Positions 1-6,976 of a stretch of 64,000 nt of DNA are shown here, piece by piece. This DNA comes from Streptomyces sp. TBY4. Its GTDB lineage: Bacteria; Actinomycetota; Actinomycetes; Streptomycetales; Streptomycetaceae. The stretch covers positions 23,420 through 87,419 of the forward strand of contig NZ_JANAVF010000003.1 of assembly GCF_024213195.1 (NCBI RefSeq). The letters are read 5' to 3'. The position numbers were made by a program, and so were the translations under genes. The notes beneath the pieces are model-generated. The model searched no databases, was not told where the DNA came from, and saw only the letters and a program-made list of their open reading frames with translations. Within the stretch, counting starts at the first letter, position 1. Each line of letters begins with the position of its first letter.

Positions 1-285
1 CGGTCGTCACGACGGAAGCCACCACCGGCGGGACGGTCGCCACCGGAACGGAAGCCACCGGACGGACGGTCGTCGCGGCGGAAGCCGCCACGGTCACCAC
101 CGCGGTCGTCACGGTTGAAGCCGCCCGAGGGACGGTCGTCGCGGCGGAAGCCGCCGGACGGACGGTCGCCGCCGGAGCGGAAGCCGCCACGGTCGCCACC
201 GCGGTCGCCGCGGTCGTCACGGCGGAAGCCGCCACGGTCGCCACCGCGGTCGTCGCGACGGTTGTCACGGCGCTCGTAGTTGCCA
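1..285 (-). repeat. RGG/RDD-coding direct repeats in helicase tail
   Basis: This in-frame stretch is made of short degenerate repeats that encode GGFRRDDR, GGDRGG and PSGGFR units. The unit is about 24-36 nt with many internal copies, so it is a low-complexity coding repeat and may vary in length between strains by slippage. It is part of the helicase reading frame, not a separate element. Confidence 0.8.
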
Positions 286-1943
286 CGGTCGTCACGGCTC
301 TGGAACGCGGGGCGCTCCTCCGCGACCGGCTCGGCCACGGCGGCCGCGACCTCGGCCTCGGCGGCCTCGACCACCTCGGCGACAGCGGCCTCCGGGTCCT
401 CGCCGCGCTCGCGCGCGGAACGGGCGACCAGGCGGTCGGCCTCCTCGCGCAGCTCGCCGGCGCGGCGGGTGGCGCGCTCCAGCTGCTTGGTGAGGTCGGC
501 GACCTCGCGCTCGGCCTGCTTCGCGGCGTTGTTCGCGGAGTCGGCCTGGACCTGGGTCAGCGAGCGGGCACCGGTGATCTCGGCGACCTCGGGGTCGAAG
601 GCGCCGACGCCCTGGACGATGTGGCGCGAGGCGTCGACGCCCGCGTCCTCCATCAGGCGGAAGATCTGGCGGCGCTGGTGCGGGAGCGCCAGGGAGACGA
701 CCACGCCCGACTTGCCGGCGCGGGCGGTACGGCCCGAGCGGTGCAGGTAGTCCTTGTGGTCGCCGGCCGGGTCCACGTTCAGGACCAGGTCGATGCCGTC
801 GACGTGGATGCCGCGGGCGGCGACGTCGGTGGCGACGAGCGCGTTGACGTAGCCGTCCTTGAAGTCGGCGAGGACGCGGGTACGGGCACCCTGCGTCATG
901 CCGCCGTGCAGCGCGTCGGCCTTCACGCCGGACTCGATGAGCTGCTCGGCGATGCGGTCGGCGCCCAGCTGGGTGCGGACGAAGATGATGGTGCGGCCCT
1001 TGCGGGCGGCGATGGCGGCCGTGACCGGCGCCTTGTCCTTCGGCTTCACGACGAGGACGTGGTGCGTCATGGTCGAGACGTTGCCCTGCGCGCTGTCGAC
1101 CTCGTGCGTGACGGGGTTGGTCAGGTAGCGCTTGACCAGGGTGCCGATCTCGTTCTCCATGGTGGCGGAGAAGAGCATGCGCTGGCCGCCGCCGGGGATC
1201 TGGTCGAGCAGCTCGGTGACCTCGGGCAGGAAGCCCAGGTCCGCCATCTGGTCGGCCTCGTCGAGGACCGCGACCTCGACGTTCGCCAGGGAGCAGGCGC
1301 CGCGGTTGATGATGTCGCGCAGACGGCCGGGGGTGGCGACGAGGATGTCGACACCGCGCTCCAGAGCGAAGATCTGGTTGCTCATGGAGGTACCGCCGCA
1401 GACGACCTTCATCTTGAGGCCGAGCACGTCGCCGTAGGGCTGGAGGGCGTCCGCGACCTGCATCGCGAGCTCACGCGTCGGCGTCAGGATGATCGCGCGG
1501 GGCTTCTTCTTCTCGGTGTGGCCACCGGCCAGGCGGGCCAGGGTCGGCAGACCGAAGGAGAGGGTCTTGCCGGAGCCGGTGCGGCCGCGGCCGAGGATGT
1601 CCTTGCCGGCCAGGGCGTCCGGGATGGTCGCGGCCTGGATCGGGAAGGGCGCCGTGACACCGTTCTGCGCGAGCTTGCGCACGATGCCGTCCGGCAGACC
1701 GAGGTCGCCGAAGGTCAGGGTGGGCTCGGCGTCGGCGTCGTCGGCCTCGTCGGCCGTGTCGTCGAAGTCGTTGGTGGAGTCCTCGAAGGACTCGCCGGAC
1801 GTCACGTCGGCCTCAAGAGCCTCGATGATCTCGTCGGCGACTACGGCCTCAAGGGCCTCGGTGACCGCAAGGGTCTCGGCGTCGACGATCTCGTTGGAGT
1901 CGTTCTCGGGCATGACGGAACGGTCAGAACTGGAAATGGACAT
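1..1943 (-). CDS. DEAD-box ATP-dependent RNA helicase, 3' end outside window
   Basis: This is a cytoplasmic DEAD-box RNA helicase that unwinds RNA duplexes, of the cold-shock/ribosome-assembly type. About 647 codons are visible, reading from 1943 down to the window edge. An acidic N-terminal tail (residues 15-75) precedes the helicase core. The Walker A motif GRGRTGSGKT lies at 118-127, followed by PTRELA, a DEAD box (VLDEADQM), SAT and a C-terminal helicase domain ending in the HRSGRTARAG motif. After the core come a charged coiled-coil-like stretch and a long Arg-Gly-Asp-rich tail of RGG type (about residues 545 onward) that probably binds RNA. The ATG at 1943 is preferred to the internal ATG at 1913 because a GGAAGG sequence lies 13 nt upstream. 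The reading frame is open to the edge, so the true C-terminus is unknown. Confidence 0.93.
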   Translation of the reverse strand, partial: MSISSSDRSVMPENDSNEIVDAETLAVTEALEAVVADEIIEALEADVTSGESFEDSTNDFDDTADEADDADAEPTLTFGDLGLPDGIVRKLAQNGVTAPFPIQAATIPDALAGKDILGRGRTGSGKTLSFGLPTLARLAGGHTEKKKPRAIILTPTRELAMQVADALQPYGDVLGLKMKVVCGGTSMSNQIFALERGVDILVATPGRLRDIINRGACSLANVEVAVLDEADQMADLGFLPEVTELLDQIPGGGQRMLFSATMENEIGTLVKRYLTNPVTHEVDSAQGNVSTMTHHVLVVKPKDKAPVTAAIAARKGRTIIFVRTQLGADRIAEQLIESGVKADALHGGMTQGARTRVLADFKDGYVNALVATDVAARGIHVDGIDLVLNVDPAGDHKDYLHRSGRTARAGKSGVVVSLALPHQRRQIFRLMEDAGVDASRHIVQGVGAFDPEVAEITGARSLTQVQADSANNAAKQAEREVADLTKQLERATRRAGELREEADRLVARSARERGEDPEAAVAEVVEAAEAEVAAAVAEPVAEERPAFQSRDDRGNYERRDNRRDDRGGDRGGFRRDDRGDRGGDRGGFRSGGDRPSGGFRRDDRPSGGFNRDDRGGDRGGFRRDDRPSGGFRSGGDRPAGGGFRRDD

Positions 1944-2097
1944 GCGAAATGCGAAACCTTCCGGAGTCTCGGCACGCGCCCAAACTCCGTGAATCGCAAA
2001 TCGACCGCCTCAATGCGGTCAGCCACGGTTGGGGAGAGTACGCGCCACACGGCGCTCTTCGGAGTCGGCGCCGGGCAATGGGATCAAACGATCTATA

Positions 2098-2127
2098 ACC
2101 ATACGCACCCTCCCCGGGGTCTGGCAA
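2098..2127 (-). promoter_or_regulatory. Candidate promoter of the DEAD-box helicase gene
   Basis: On the minus strand TTGCCA (2127-2122) and TATGGT (2103-2098) are separated by 18 nt, a reasonable match to the housekeeping HrdB-type consensus. Transcription from here would give a leader of about 150 nt before the start codon at 1943; long leaders are common for cold-inducible helicase genes. This is inferred from sequence only. Confidence 0.35.
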
Positions 2128-2166
2128 GTCACTCCCCCAAAGAAGGCGCTGACCTGCGAAAACGCC

Positions 2167-2195
2167 ATCCGCCCGGCACACCCCACCGGGCGGAT
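2167..2195 (-). terminator. Hairpin terminator after the Pro/Gly-rich lipoprotein gene
   Basis: A perfect 10-bp inverted repeat, ATCCGCCCGG at 2167-2176 and CCGGGCGGAT at 2186-2195, has a 9-nt loop. It lies 25 nt beyond the stop codon of the gene that ends at 2220. It lacks a U-tract, as is usual for Streptomyces terminators. Confidence 0.6.
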
Positions 2196-2219
2196 CGCGC
2201 CGGTCCCGCCCCGTCCGGC

Positions 2220-2801
2220 CTAGGACTGGCCGCCCGCTTCGCCCGGAGTCGGCTCCGGCTTCGGGGACTCCGGAGCCGGTGTGGGTTCCGTCACGGGCGG
2301 AGGGGAGACCGGCGGGGCCGGGCTGGGCGGCTCCGGGCTCGGGGAGGCCGGCTGGCCGCCCCCGGAGGCGCTGCCCCCGCCGGAGCCCGACCCGGAACCG
2401 GAGCCGCCCGCCGGGGGCTGCTGGGGGCCCTGGCCGCCCGCGCCGCCACCCGGACCGGCCGACGGGGAGGGGGCCCCGGGCGGACCGGCCGGGGCGCCCG
2501 GGCTGGGGGAGGCCCCGGCCGCGCCGGAGGTGGTGCCGGGACCTCCGGCCTTGCCGTCCTGGTTCCCCGTACCGCCCTTCGAGCCGTGGCCGCCGCCCTG
2601 GGTCCCGGCGCTCTTCCCGGCCGGGGCGCCGCCACCGGAGGTGCCGCCCTGGAGGCCCGTCGGCGCGGCGGGCCCGGGCTTCGCGCTGTCCTCCCCGACG
2701 CTCATGCAGCCCGCGGTCACCGCCACCGCGAGCGCGGCGAGGGCGAGGCGGAAGGAGCGGGAGGATCCGAGGGATCTGCGGGAGGCCGACAACTGGCGCA
2801 C
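2220..2801 (-). CDS. Secreted Pro/Gly/Ser-rich lipoprotein of unknown function
   Basis: This 193-aa protein has an N-terminal lipoprotein signal: a basic start with several arginines, a hydrophobic Ala/Leu/Val stretch and the lipobox TAGC with Cys at residue 32. The mature part is almost entirely low-complexity Gly, Pro, Ser and Ala with no recognisable domain, so it is probably an extracytoplasmic, unfolded linker-like protein. The GTG start at 2801 is chosen because GGAGG lies 6 nt upstream; an in-frame GTG 24 nt further upstream has no such site. It stands alone between the helicase gene and crcB, with its own hairpin terminator. I do not recognise a function. Confidence 0.6.
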   Translation of the reverse strand: MRQLSASRRSLGSSRSFRLALAALAVAVTAGCMSVGEDSAKPGPAAPTGLQGGTSGGGAPAGKSAGTQGGGHGSKGGTGNQDGKAGGPGTTSGAAGASPSPGAPAGPPGAPSPSAGPGGGAGGQGPQQPPAGGSGSGSGSGGGSASGGGQPASPSPEPPSPAPPVSPPPVTEPTPAPESPKPEPTPGEAGGQS

Positions 2802-2928
2802 GGGGCACCTCCGGAACGCTGGCACTGGTCCGCGGTGAGCGGGTCAGTGTGCCCAACTACCTCCGCCCCGTAAGGGACACGCCCGAACGGGCCCCAACCG
2901 CGGCCCGGGGCAGGCGGGTGGCGCGCCG

Positions 2929-3303
2929 TCAGGCGAACAGCTGTCCCGCCACCTGGTGACCGAGCGTGACCCCGCCCAGCCCGACCAGCACCGAGGCCGT
3001 CACGTTCGCCGCCGCCAGGAACGTCCAGCCCCGCTCGGCAAGGCGCAGCGTCTCGTACGAGAACGTCGAGTAGGTGCTCAGCGCCCCGCAGAGCCCCGTA
3101 CCGAGCAGCAGGTTCAGCCGCGAGGAGGCGGCCCCGTCCAGCACCGCCCCGGTCAGCGCCCCCAGGACCAGGCAGGCGGCCGCGTTCGCCACGAAGGTCC
3201 CCCAGGGGAAGACCGAGTCGTGCCGCGCCTGCACCGCGCGGTCGGTCAGGTACCGCAGGGGTGCCCCGAGGGCCCCGCCCACCATGACGATCAGCCAGTT
3301 CAC
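2929..3303 (-). CDS. crcB: CrcB/Fluc family fluoride ion channel, second copy
   Basis: This is a 124-aa membrane protein of the Fluc (CrcB) family, which exports fluoride through a dual-topology dimer. Four hydrophobic helices are visible, with the family signatures [10 protein letters not shown] near the N-terminus, [11 protein letters not shown], and [15 protein letters not shown], which carries the polar track and the Na+-site residues. The GTG start at 3303 overlaps the stop of the upstream crcB by 4 nt (GTGA), so the two are probably translationally coupled and may form a heterodimer, as paired crcB genes do in many Actinobacteria. I see no fluoride riboswitch before the pair. Confidence 0.93.
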   Translation of the reverse strand: MNWLIVMVGGALGAPLRYLTDRAVQARHDSVFPWGTFVANAAACLVLGALTGAVLDGAASSRLNLLLGTGLCGALSTYSTFSYETLRLAERGWTFLAAANVTASVLVGLGGVTLGHQVAGQLFA

Positions 3304-3746
3304 CGGTGCTGCGCCCTTCGCCCATGGCCGGTGCCGACCGCGCGCCGGGTGAGCACGGCCGCCGCCCACACCGCGCCCAGCGCCCCGGCCACCGTGAGCC
3401 CGGCGTACGCCAGCGCAGTGCCCGCCTCGCCGGCGTCGAGGAGCCGCGCGAGGTCCACGGCGTAGGTGGAGAAGGTGGTGAACCCGCCGAGCACCCCGAC
3501 CCCGAGGAAGGGCCGTACGAGGGGATGCGCCGAGCGGCCGCCCTCGCCGATCAGCACCATGAGGACGCCGATGAGCGCGCAGCCCGCCACGTTGACCCAG
3601 AAGGTCCCCCACGGGAAGGCCCCGGGCGCGGCCGGCCACAGCAGCCCGACCCCGTACCGCGCCGCGGCGCCCACCGCGCCGCCCGCCGCCACGGCCGCGA
3701 GCACCCGCCGCTGGGGTTCGATGCGCTGCGCTTCGACTGTCGCCAC
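3300..3746 (-). CDS. crcB: CrcB/Fluc family fluoride ion channel, first copy
   Basis: A 148-aa Fluc-type fluoride channel subunit. It shows the family motifs [15 protein letters not shown] and [14 protein letters not shown], with four predicted transmembrane helices, and starts with a short cytoplasmic extension ([13 protein letters not shown]). The start is uncertain: GTG at 3746 gives the length usual for the family, while GTG at 3812 would add 22 residues and leave only 14 nt to the divergent metalloprotease gene; neither has a strong ribosome site. It is the upstream gene of a two-gene unit with the next crcB. Its partner has a similar length and presumably opposite or mixed membrane topology. 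Confidence 0.9.
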   Translation of the reverse strand: MATVEAQRIEPQRRVLAAVAAGGAVGAAARYGVGLLWPAAPGAFPWGTFWVNVAGCALIGVLMVLIGEGGRSAHPLVRPFLGVGVLGGFTTFSTYAVDLARLLDAGEAGTALAYAGLTVAGALGAVWAAAVLTRRAVGTGHGRRAQHR

Positions 3747-3826
3747 CGGGCCATTCTGGCCCGCCGGGTCCCGGCCCGCCGGAAACGGGCCGCCGCAATC
3801 GCGGCCCGGCACGCGAGAATGGCCCC

Positions 3827-4177
3827 GTGCTGGAGATGACGCGTGACGCGTTCGAAGAGCTGGTGGCCGAAGCGCTGGACTCGATCCCCGAGGAGCTGAC
3901 CCGGGTCATGGACAACGTGGCCGTCTTCGTGGAGGACGAGCCCGCCGCCGACGACCCCGAACTGCTCGGCCTCTACGAGGGGACCCCGCTCACGGAGCGC
4001 GGCGAGTGGTACGCCGGGGTGCTGCCCGACCGGATCTCGATCTACATGGGGCCGACCCTGCGGATGTGCGAGAGCACGGAAGAGGTGGTCCACGAGGTCG
4101 CCGTGACGGTGGTCCACGAGATCGCCCACCACTTCGGCATCGAGGACGAGCGGCTCCACGAACTCGGCTGGGGCTGA
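3827..4177 (+). CDS. Minimal zincin-type metallopeptidase family protein
   Basis: A 116-aa cytoplasmic protein of the small zincin-like family (Pfam zincin_1). The zinc motif HEIAH is at residues 97-101 and is followed by [13 protein letters not shown], where a further acidic residue completes the usual site of these minimal proteases. The N-terminal half is acidic with no signal peptide. The GTG start at 3827 keeps the conserved MLEM beginning; ATG at 3836 is the alternative. There is no clear Shine-Dalgarno site. It is divergent from crcB and ends about 120 nt before the tRNA-Glu cluster. Its substrate is unknown; the family is often described as a candidate stand-alone protease fold. Confidence 0.85.
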   Translation: MLEMTRDAFEELVAEALDSIPEELTRVMDNVAVFVEDEPAADDPELLGLYEGTPLTERGEWYAGVLPDRISIYMGPTLRMCESTEEVVHEVAVTVVHEIAHHFGIEDERLHELGWG

Positions 4178-4226
4178 TCTCCCGGGTCCCGTCCGACCCA
4201 CCGCTGTGGCGCCCGCGGAAACCGTT

Positions 4227-4256
4227 TTGGCGATCGCCGCCGGGATCCCATATGCT
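4227..4256 (+). promoter_or_regulatory. Promoter of the tRNA-Glu/Asp/Phe cluster
   Basis: TTGGCG (4227-4232) and TATGCT (4251-4256) are spaced by 18 nt, close to the vegetative sigma consensus. Transcription would start about 37 nt upstream of tRNA-Glu, leaving a short 5' leader for RNase P to remove. Confidence 0.6.
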
Positions 4257-4299
4257 TCTCACGTCCCCGACGCGCTGGAAAGTGCCCGGCGGGCCTTTA

Positions 4300-4372
4300 G
4301 CCCTCATCGTCTAGTGGCCCAGGACGCCGCCCTTTCAAGGCGGTAGCACGGGTTCGAATCCCGTTGGGGGTA
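4300..4372 (+). tRNA. tRNA-Glu (anticodon UUC)
   Basis: A 73-nt cloverleaf with acceptor GCCCTCA/TGGGGGT (including two G-U pairs), anticodon loop CTTTCAA with TTC at 4334-4336, and the standard T-loop TTCGAAT. No CCA is encoded. It is the first gene of a three-tRNA transcript. Confidence 0.96.
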
Positions 4373-4382
4373 CGCATTACCG

Positions 4383-4405
4383 TGTGCGAGACTTGTTCTC
4401 GCACA
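4383..4405 (+). other. Hairpin between tRNA-Glu and tRNA-Asp
   Basis: A perfect 9-bp stem, TGTGCGAGA at 4383-4391 and TCTCGCACA at 4397-4405, has a 5-nt loop CTTGT and lies inside the tRNA transcript. There is no U-tract and downstream tRNAs follow, so it is more likely a processing element (for example an RNase III or RNase E/G entry site) than a terminator. Confidence 0.55.
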
Positions 4406-4411
4406 TTGCAA

Positions 4412-4485
4412 GGACCTGTGGAGCAGTTGGTTAGCTCGCCACCCTGTCAAGGTGGAGGTCGCGGGTTCAAGTCCCGTCAGGTTCG
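4412..4485 (+). tRNA. tRNA-Asp (anticodon GUC)
   Basis: A 74-nt cloverleaf with acceptor GGACCTG/CAGGTTC, anticodon loop CTGTCAA (GTC) and T-loop TTCAAGT. It is identical to the second copy at 10982-11055. No CCA is encoded. Confidence 0.96.
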
Positions 4486-4507
4486 CTGAAGCCGGAAACG
4501 GTTTCGT

Positions 4508-4584
4508 GGCTGGGTAGCTCAGTTGGTACGAGCGATCGCCTGAAAAGCGATAGGTCGCCGGTTCGACCCCGGCCCCAGCCACCA
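4508..4584 (+). tRNA. tRNA-Phe (anticodon GAA)
   Basis: A 77-nt gene with acceptor GGCTGGG/CCCAGCC, anticodon loop CTGAAAA (GAA) and T-loop TTCGACC. Unlike its neighbours it encodes the 3' CCA (4582-4584). It is the last gene of the cluster. Confidence 0.96.
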
Positions 4585-4590
4585 GAGAAC

Positions 4591-4625
4591 GAAGAAGGCC
4601 CCGTCCATCGGACGGGGCCTTCTTC
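4591..4625 (+). terminator. Terminator of the tRNA cluster, bidirectional
   Basis: A perfect 16-bp stem, 4591-4606 against 4610-4625 (GAAGAAGGCCCC... and its complement), has a 3-nt loop ATC. It sits 6 nt after tRNA-Phe and 1 nt past the stop of the convergent ccdA-like gene, so it can serve both transcripts. Confidence 0.88.
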
Positions 4626-4626
4626 G

Positions 4627-5466
4627 TCATTCCTCGCCGGCCTCCGCCGCCCGCGTCCGTCGGCGCCACTGCACGAGGCCCGCGCCCGCAGCCGCCACGG
4701 CCACCAGCCCGAGCAGCGCCGCGTCCGGGACCGCGTCCGCCACCGCCTGCACCCGCTGCTCCACCGCGAAGGAATCGTCCACGTCCAGCAGCCCCGGCAG
4801 GGCGCTCGCCCCGTCGTAGGCCAGGAACAGCACGCCGAGCAGGACGAAGAAGAGGCCCGAGGCGAGCGAGGTCGTGTGCAGTTCGAGGCGGCCGACCCGG
4901 AAGGCGCGGCCGCGCAGCCAGCGCCGGCGGCCCAGGTCGAAGCGGTCCCAGAGCAGGGCCAGCACGAACAGCGGCACGGCCATGCCCAGGGCGTACACCG
5001 CGAGCAGCAGGCCCCCGTAGACCGGACTGCCGCTGACCGCCGCCACCGTGAGGATGCTGCCGAGGATGGGCCCGGCGCAGAAGCCGGCCAGCCCGTAGAC
5101 GGCGCCGAGCGCGTACACCGACAGGGCGGTGGTCGGCCGGATCTTCCCCGACAGCTCCGAGATCCGCTTCGAGGCGAAGCCCAGGCCCAGGATCTGGGCG
5201 AGGCCGAGCCCGATGATCAGCCAGCCGCCGGCCAGCACGAGGGCGTCGCGGTTGCCGTGGAAGAACCGGCCGGCGTACGAACCGGCCGCCCCCAGCGGTA
5301 CGAGGGTGGTCGCGAGGCCCGCGTAGAAGATCCCGGTGCGCGCGAGCAGCCGGGACGTGGAGTCGATCGAGTACGCGAAGAAGGCGGGCAGCAGCAGTGC
5401 GCTGCACGGGCTGAGCAGCGCGAGCAGGCCGCCGAGCAGGGCGGCCAGGTATCCGGCGTCGGTCAC
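4627..5466 (-). CDS. CcdA-like cytochrome c biogenesis/thiol-disulfide transmembrane protein
   Basis: A 279-aa polytopic membrane protein of the CcdA/DsbD-beta family, which passes electrons from cytoplasmic thioredoxin across the membrane to extracytoplasmic thiol proteins. The two functional cysteines are visible: Cys21 in the first helix (LLSPCSALLLP) and Cys130 in a later helix (GLAGFCAGPIL). Six or seven hydrophobic segments are present, with an extracytoplasmic loop near residues 225-250 and a basic C-terminus. The GTG start at 5466 overlaps the stop of the upstream DsbA-like gene by 4 nt (GTGA), so the two form an operon. The partner is therefore probably the secreted thioredoxin-like protein encoded just upstream. 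Confidence 0.88.
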   Translation of the reverse strand: MTDAGYLAALLGGLLALLSPCSALLLPAFFAYSIDSTSRLLARTGIFYAGLATTLVPLGAAGSYAGRFFHGNRDALVLAGGWLIIGLGLAQILGLGFASKRISELSGKIRPTTALSVYALGAVYGLAGFCAGPILGSILTVAAVSGSPVYGGLLLAVYALGMAVPLFVLALLWDRFDLGRRRWLRGRAFRVGRLELHTTSLASGLFFVLLGVLFLAYDGASALPGLLDVDDSFAVEQRVQAVADAVPDAALLGLVAVAAAGAGLVQWRRRTRAAEAGEE

Positions 5467-6209
5467 TTCGCGTCCGCCCGCGCCTTGGCCTTGGCGATGG
5501 CGGCGTCGAAGGCGGCCGGGGGCTGGGCTCCCGCGATGGGCTGCCCGTTGACGAGGAAGGACGGGGTGGAGGTGACGCCGATCCGGTAGCCCTCCTCCTG
5601 GTCCTTCGCCAGGGCCGCGGCGGCCTGCTCACCGGCCATGTCCGCCTTGAACCGCTCCAGGTCCGGGACCCCGGCCTCCCGGGCCAGCTCGGTCAGCCGC
5701 TCCGCGCCGAAGCCCTTCTCCTTGGCGCCCTCGGCGTACGCGGCGGCGTGGAACTGCGCGAAGCGGTCCTGCTGGCCGGCCGCCCAGGCGGCCTTGGCGG
5801 CGGCCTCGGAGTCGGCGCCGAAGATCGGGAAGTTGCGCCACTCGATGCGCAGGGTGCCGTCCTCCACGTACTTCTTCACGAGCGCGGGCTCGGTGTCGCG
5901 GGCGAACTTTCCGCAGTAGCCGCACTTGAAGTCGGAGTACTCGATCAGGACGACGGGGGCGTCGGCCCGGCCGGCGGCGAGCTTGTCGCCGGCCTCGCGG
6001 CGGGCCAGCGCCTTCAGCTGCGCGGTGGGATCCGAGGCGGATCCCGTCTCCGGAGCGGAGGCCGCCGATGACGGGGCGGAGGCGTCGGCGCGGTGATCGG
6101 GTTTGGTCGCCTGCCAGGAGACGAGGCCGAGGGTGACGGCCGCGAGGGCGACCCCGGCGGAGATCAGCAGGGGCTTGCGGGAGGAGGAGGGGGAAGCGGA
6201 AGCGGGCAT
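5463..6209 (-). CDS. DsbA-family membrane-anchored thiol-disulfide oxidoreductase
   Basis: A 248-aa protein with an N-terminal transmembrane anchor (residues about 13-32), a disordered Ala/Ser/Asp linker (40-62) and a DsbA/thioredoxin-fold domain. The redox motif is CGYC (Cys96 and Cys99) in YSDFKCGYCGKF, and the cis-proline loop is TSTPSF near the C-terminus. It should act outside the membrane, exchanging thiols with the CcdA-like protein encoded next to it. ATG at 6209 is preceded by GGAG at 8 nt. The first gene of a two-gene operon; the promoter lies in the 67 nt before it or further upstream. Confidence 0.88.
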   Translation of the reverse strand: MPASASPSSSRKPLLISAGVALAAVTLGLVSWQATKPDHRADASAPSSAASAPETGSASDPTAQLKALARREAGDKLAAGRADAPVVLIEYSDFKCGYCGKFARDTEPALVKKYVEDGTLRIEWRNFPIFGADSEAAAKAAWAAGQQDRFAQFHAAAYAEGAKEKGFGAERLTELAREAGVPDLERFKADMAGEQAAAALAKDQEEGYRIGVTSTPSFLVNGQPIAGAQPPAAFDAAIAKAKARADAK

Positions 6210-6247
6210 GCGGGTGCTCCAGAGCTGGCTGTGCGGGTGGGAGGTGA

Positions 6248-6274
6248 GGACCGGGCGGCCTGTGCGGCCGGTCC
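6248..6274 (-). terminator. Hairpin after the small secreted protein gene
   Basis: GGACCGG at 6248-6254 pairs with CCGGTCC at 6268-6274, with further GC pairs in the interior. It lies directly beyond the stop codon at 6277 and ahead of the dsbA-like gene, so it probably separates these two minus-strand transcripts. Confidence 0.45.
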
Positions 6275-6276
6275 TC

Positions 6277-6795
6277 CTAGACCCGCATCACGGACAGCTC
6301 CAGCAGGGACGGCGCCGAGGGGCCCGGCCCGCGTACGAGGACCCGTACGGGTATCACCGGCGCCCCGGCCGCCCCCTCGACCCCGGGCCGCACGGACGGC
6401 ACCTGAGCCTGCCCCTGATCACCCCCGGCCCGCACGGGCAGAGCGGGCAGGCCGTCCCGCCCCTTGCCCCCCGGCGCACAGGCGGGCCCGGCGGGGGCCC
6501 CGAAGGCGGCCGGGGCCGGGGTGGCGGAGTCCCGGGCAGCCGGGGCCCGGGCCCCGGAGGCCAACGCCCCCACGGCCCCCTGCCCTGCGGCGGGGATTCC
6601 GGAGCCCCCCGGAGCTGCCTGGGCCGGGATGGCCGCGATGGCCGGGCCCGCCAGGACGCCCTGGACGGGGGCGACGGCCGCTCCCGCCGCACTCGCGGTG
6701 GCCGCCTGGGCGGCAGCCGCCTGGAGGGTGCCCGCCAGCAGGGCCCAGCCCAGCAGTACCGCGAACACGCACCGGAGGCGGCGGCTGCGGGACAT
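6277..6795 (-). CDS. Small secreted Ala/Gly/Pro-rich protein of unknown function
   Basis: A 172-aa protein beginning with a clear signal peptide: MSRSRRLR, a hydrophobic core (CVFAVLLGWALLAGTL) and an Ala-rich cleavage region near residues 25-32. The mature part is rich in Ala, Gly and Pro with two cysteines and no domain I recognise; the last 20 residues (PVIPVRVLVRGPG and following) look more ordered. ATG at 6795 is favoured over start codons further upstream because the signal peptide begins there and GAGAGG lies about 10 nt before it. It is divergent from hrpA, 181 bp away. Confidence 0.55.
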   Translation of the reverse strand: MSRSRRLRCVFAVLLGWALLAGTLQAAAAQAATASAAGAAVAPVQGVLAGPAIAAIPAQAAPGGSGIPAAGQGAVGALASGARAPAARDSATPAPAAFGAPAGPACAPGGKGRDGLPALPVRAGGDQGQAQVPSVRPGVEGAAGAPVIPVRVLVRGPGPSAPSLLELSVMRV

Positions 6796-6976
6796 CGTGG
6801 GCGGCCTCTCGCTGGGGCGTCGTGGGGGACGTAGGGGGGAAATCCTGGGGAGCGCACCCGAACGTCGCCAGGGACACGTCGGGGTAACGCTCGGGGGAGT
6901 CGTCCCGAAATGGTACGGGTCGGCCCCACAAATGCGTTCGCCACCCGGCACCTACGGGTGAGATCCTCGACCAGGT

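Noticed and set aside
1..285. Periodic repeats at the window start as a CRISPR array.
   Set aside because: The units are degenerate, of varying length, and in frame within the helicase tail; there are no constant repeats with unique spacers.
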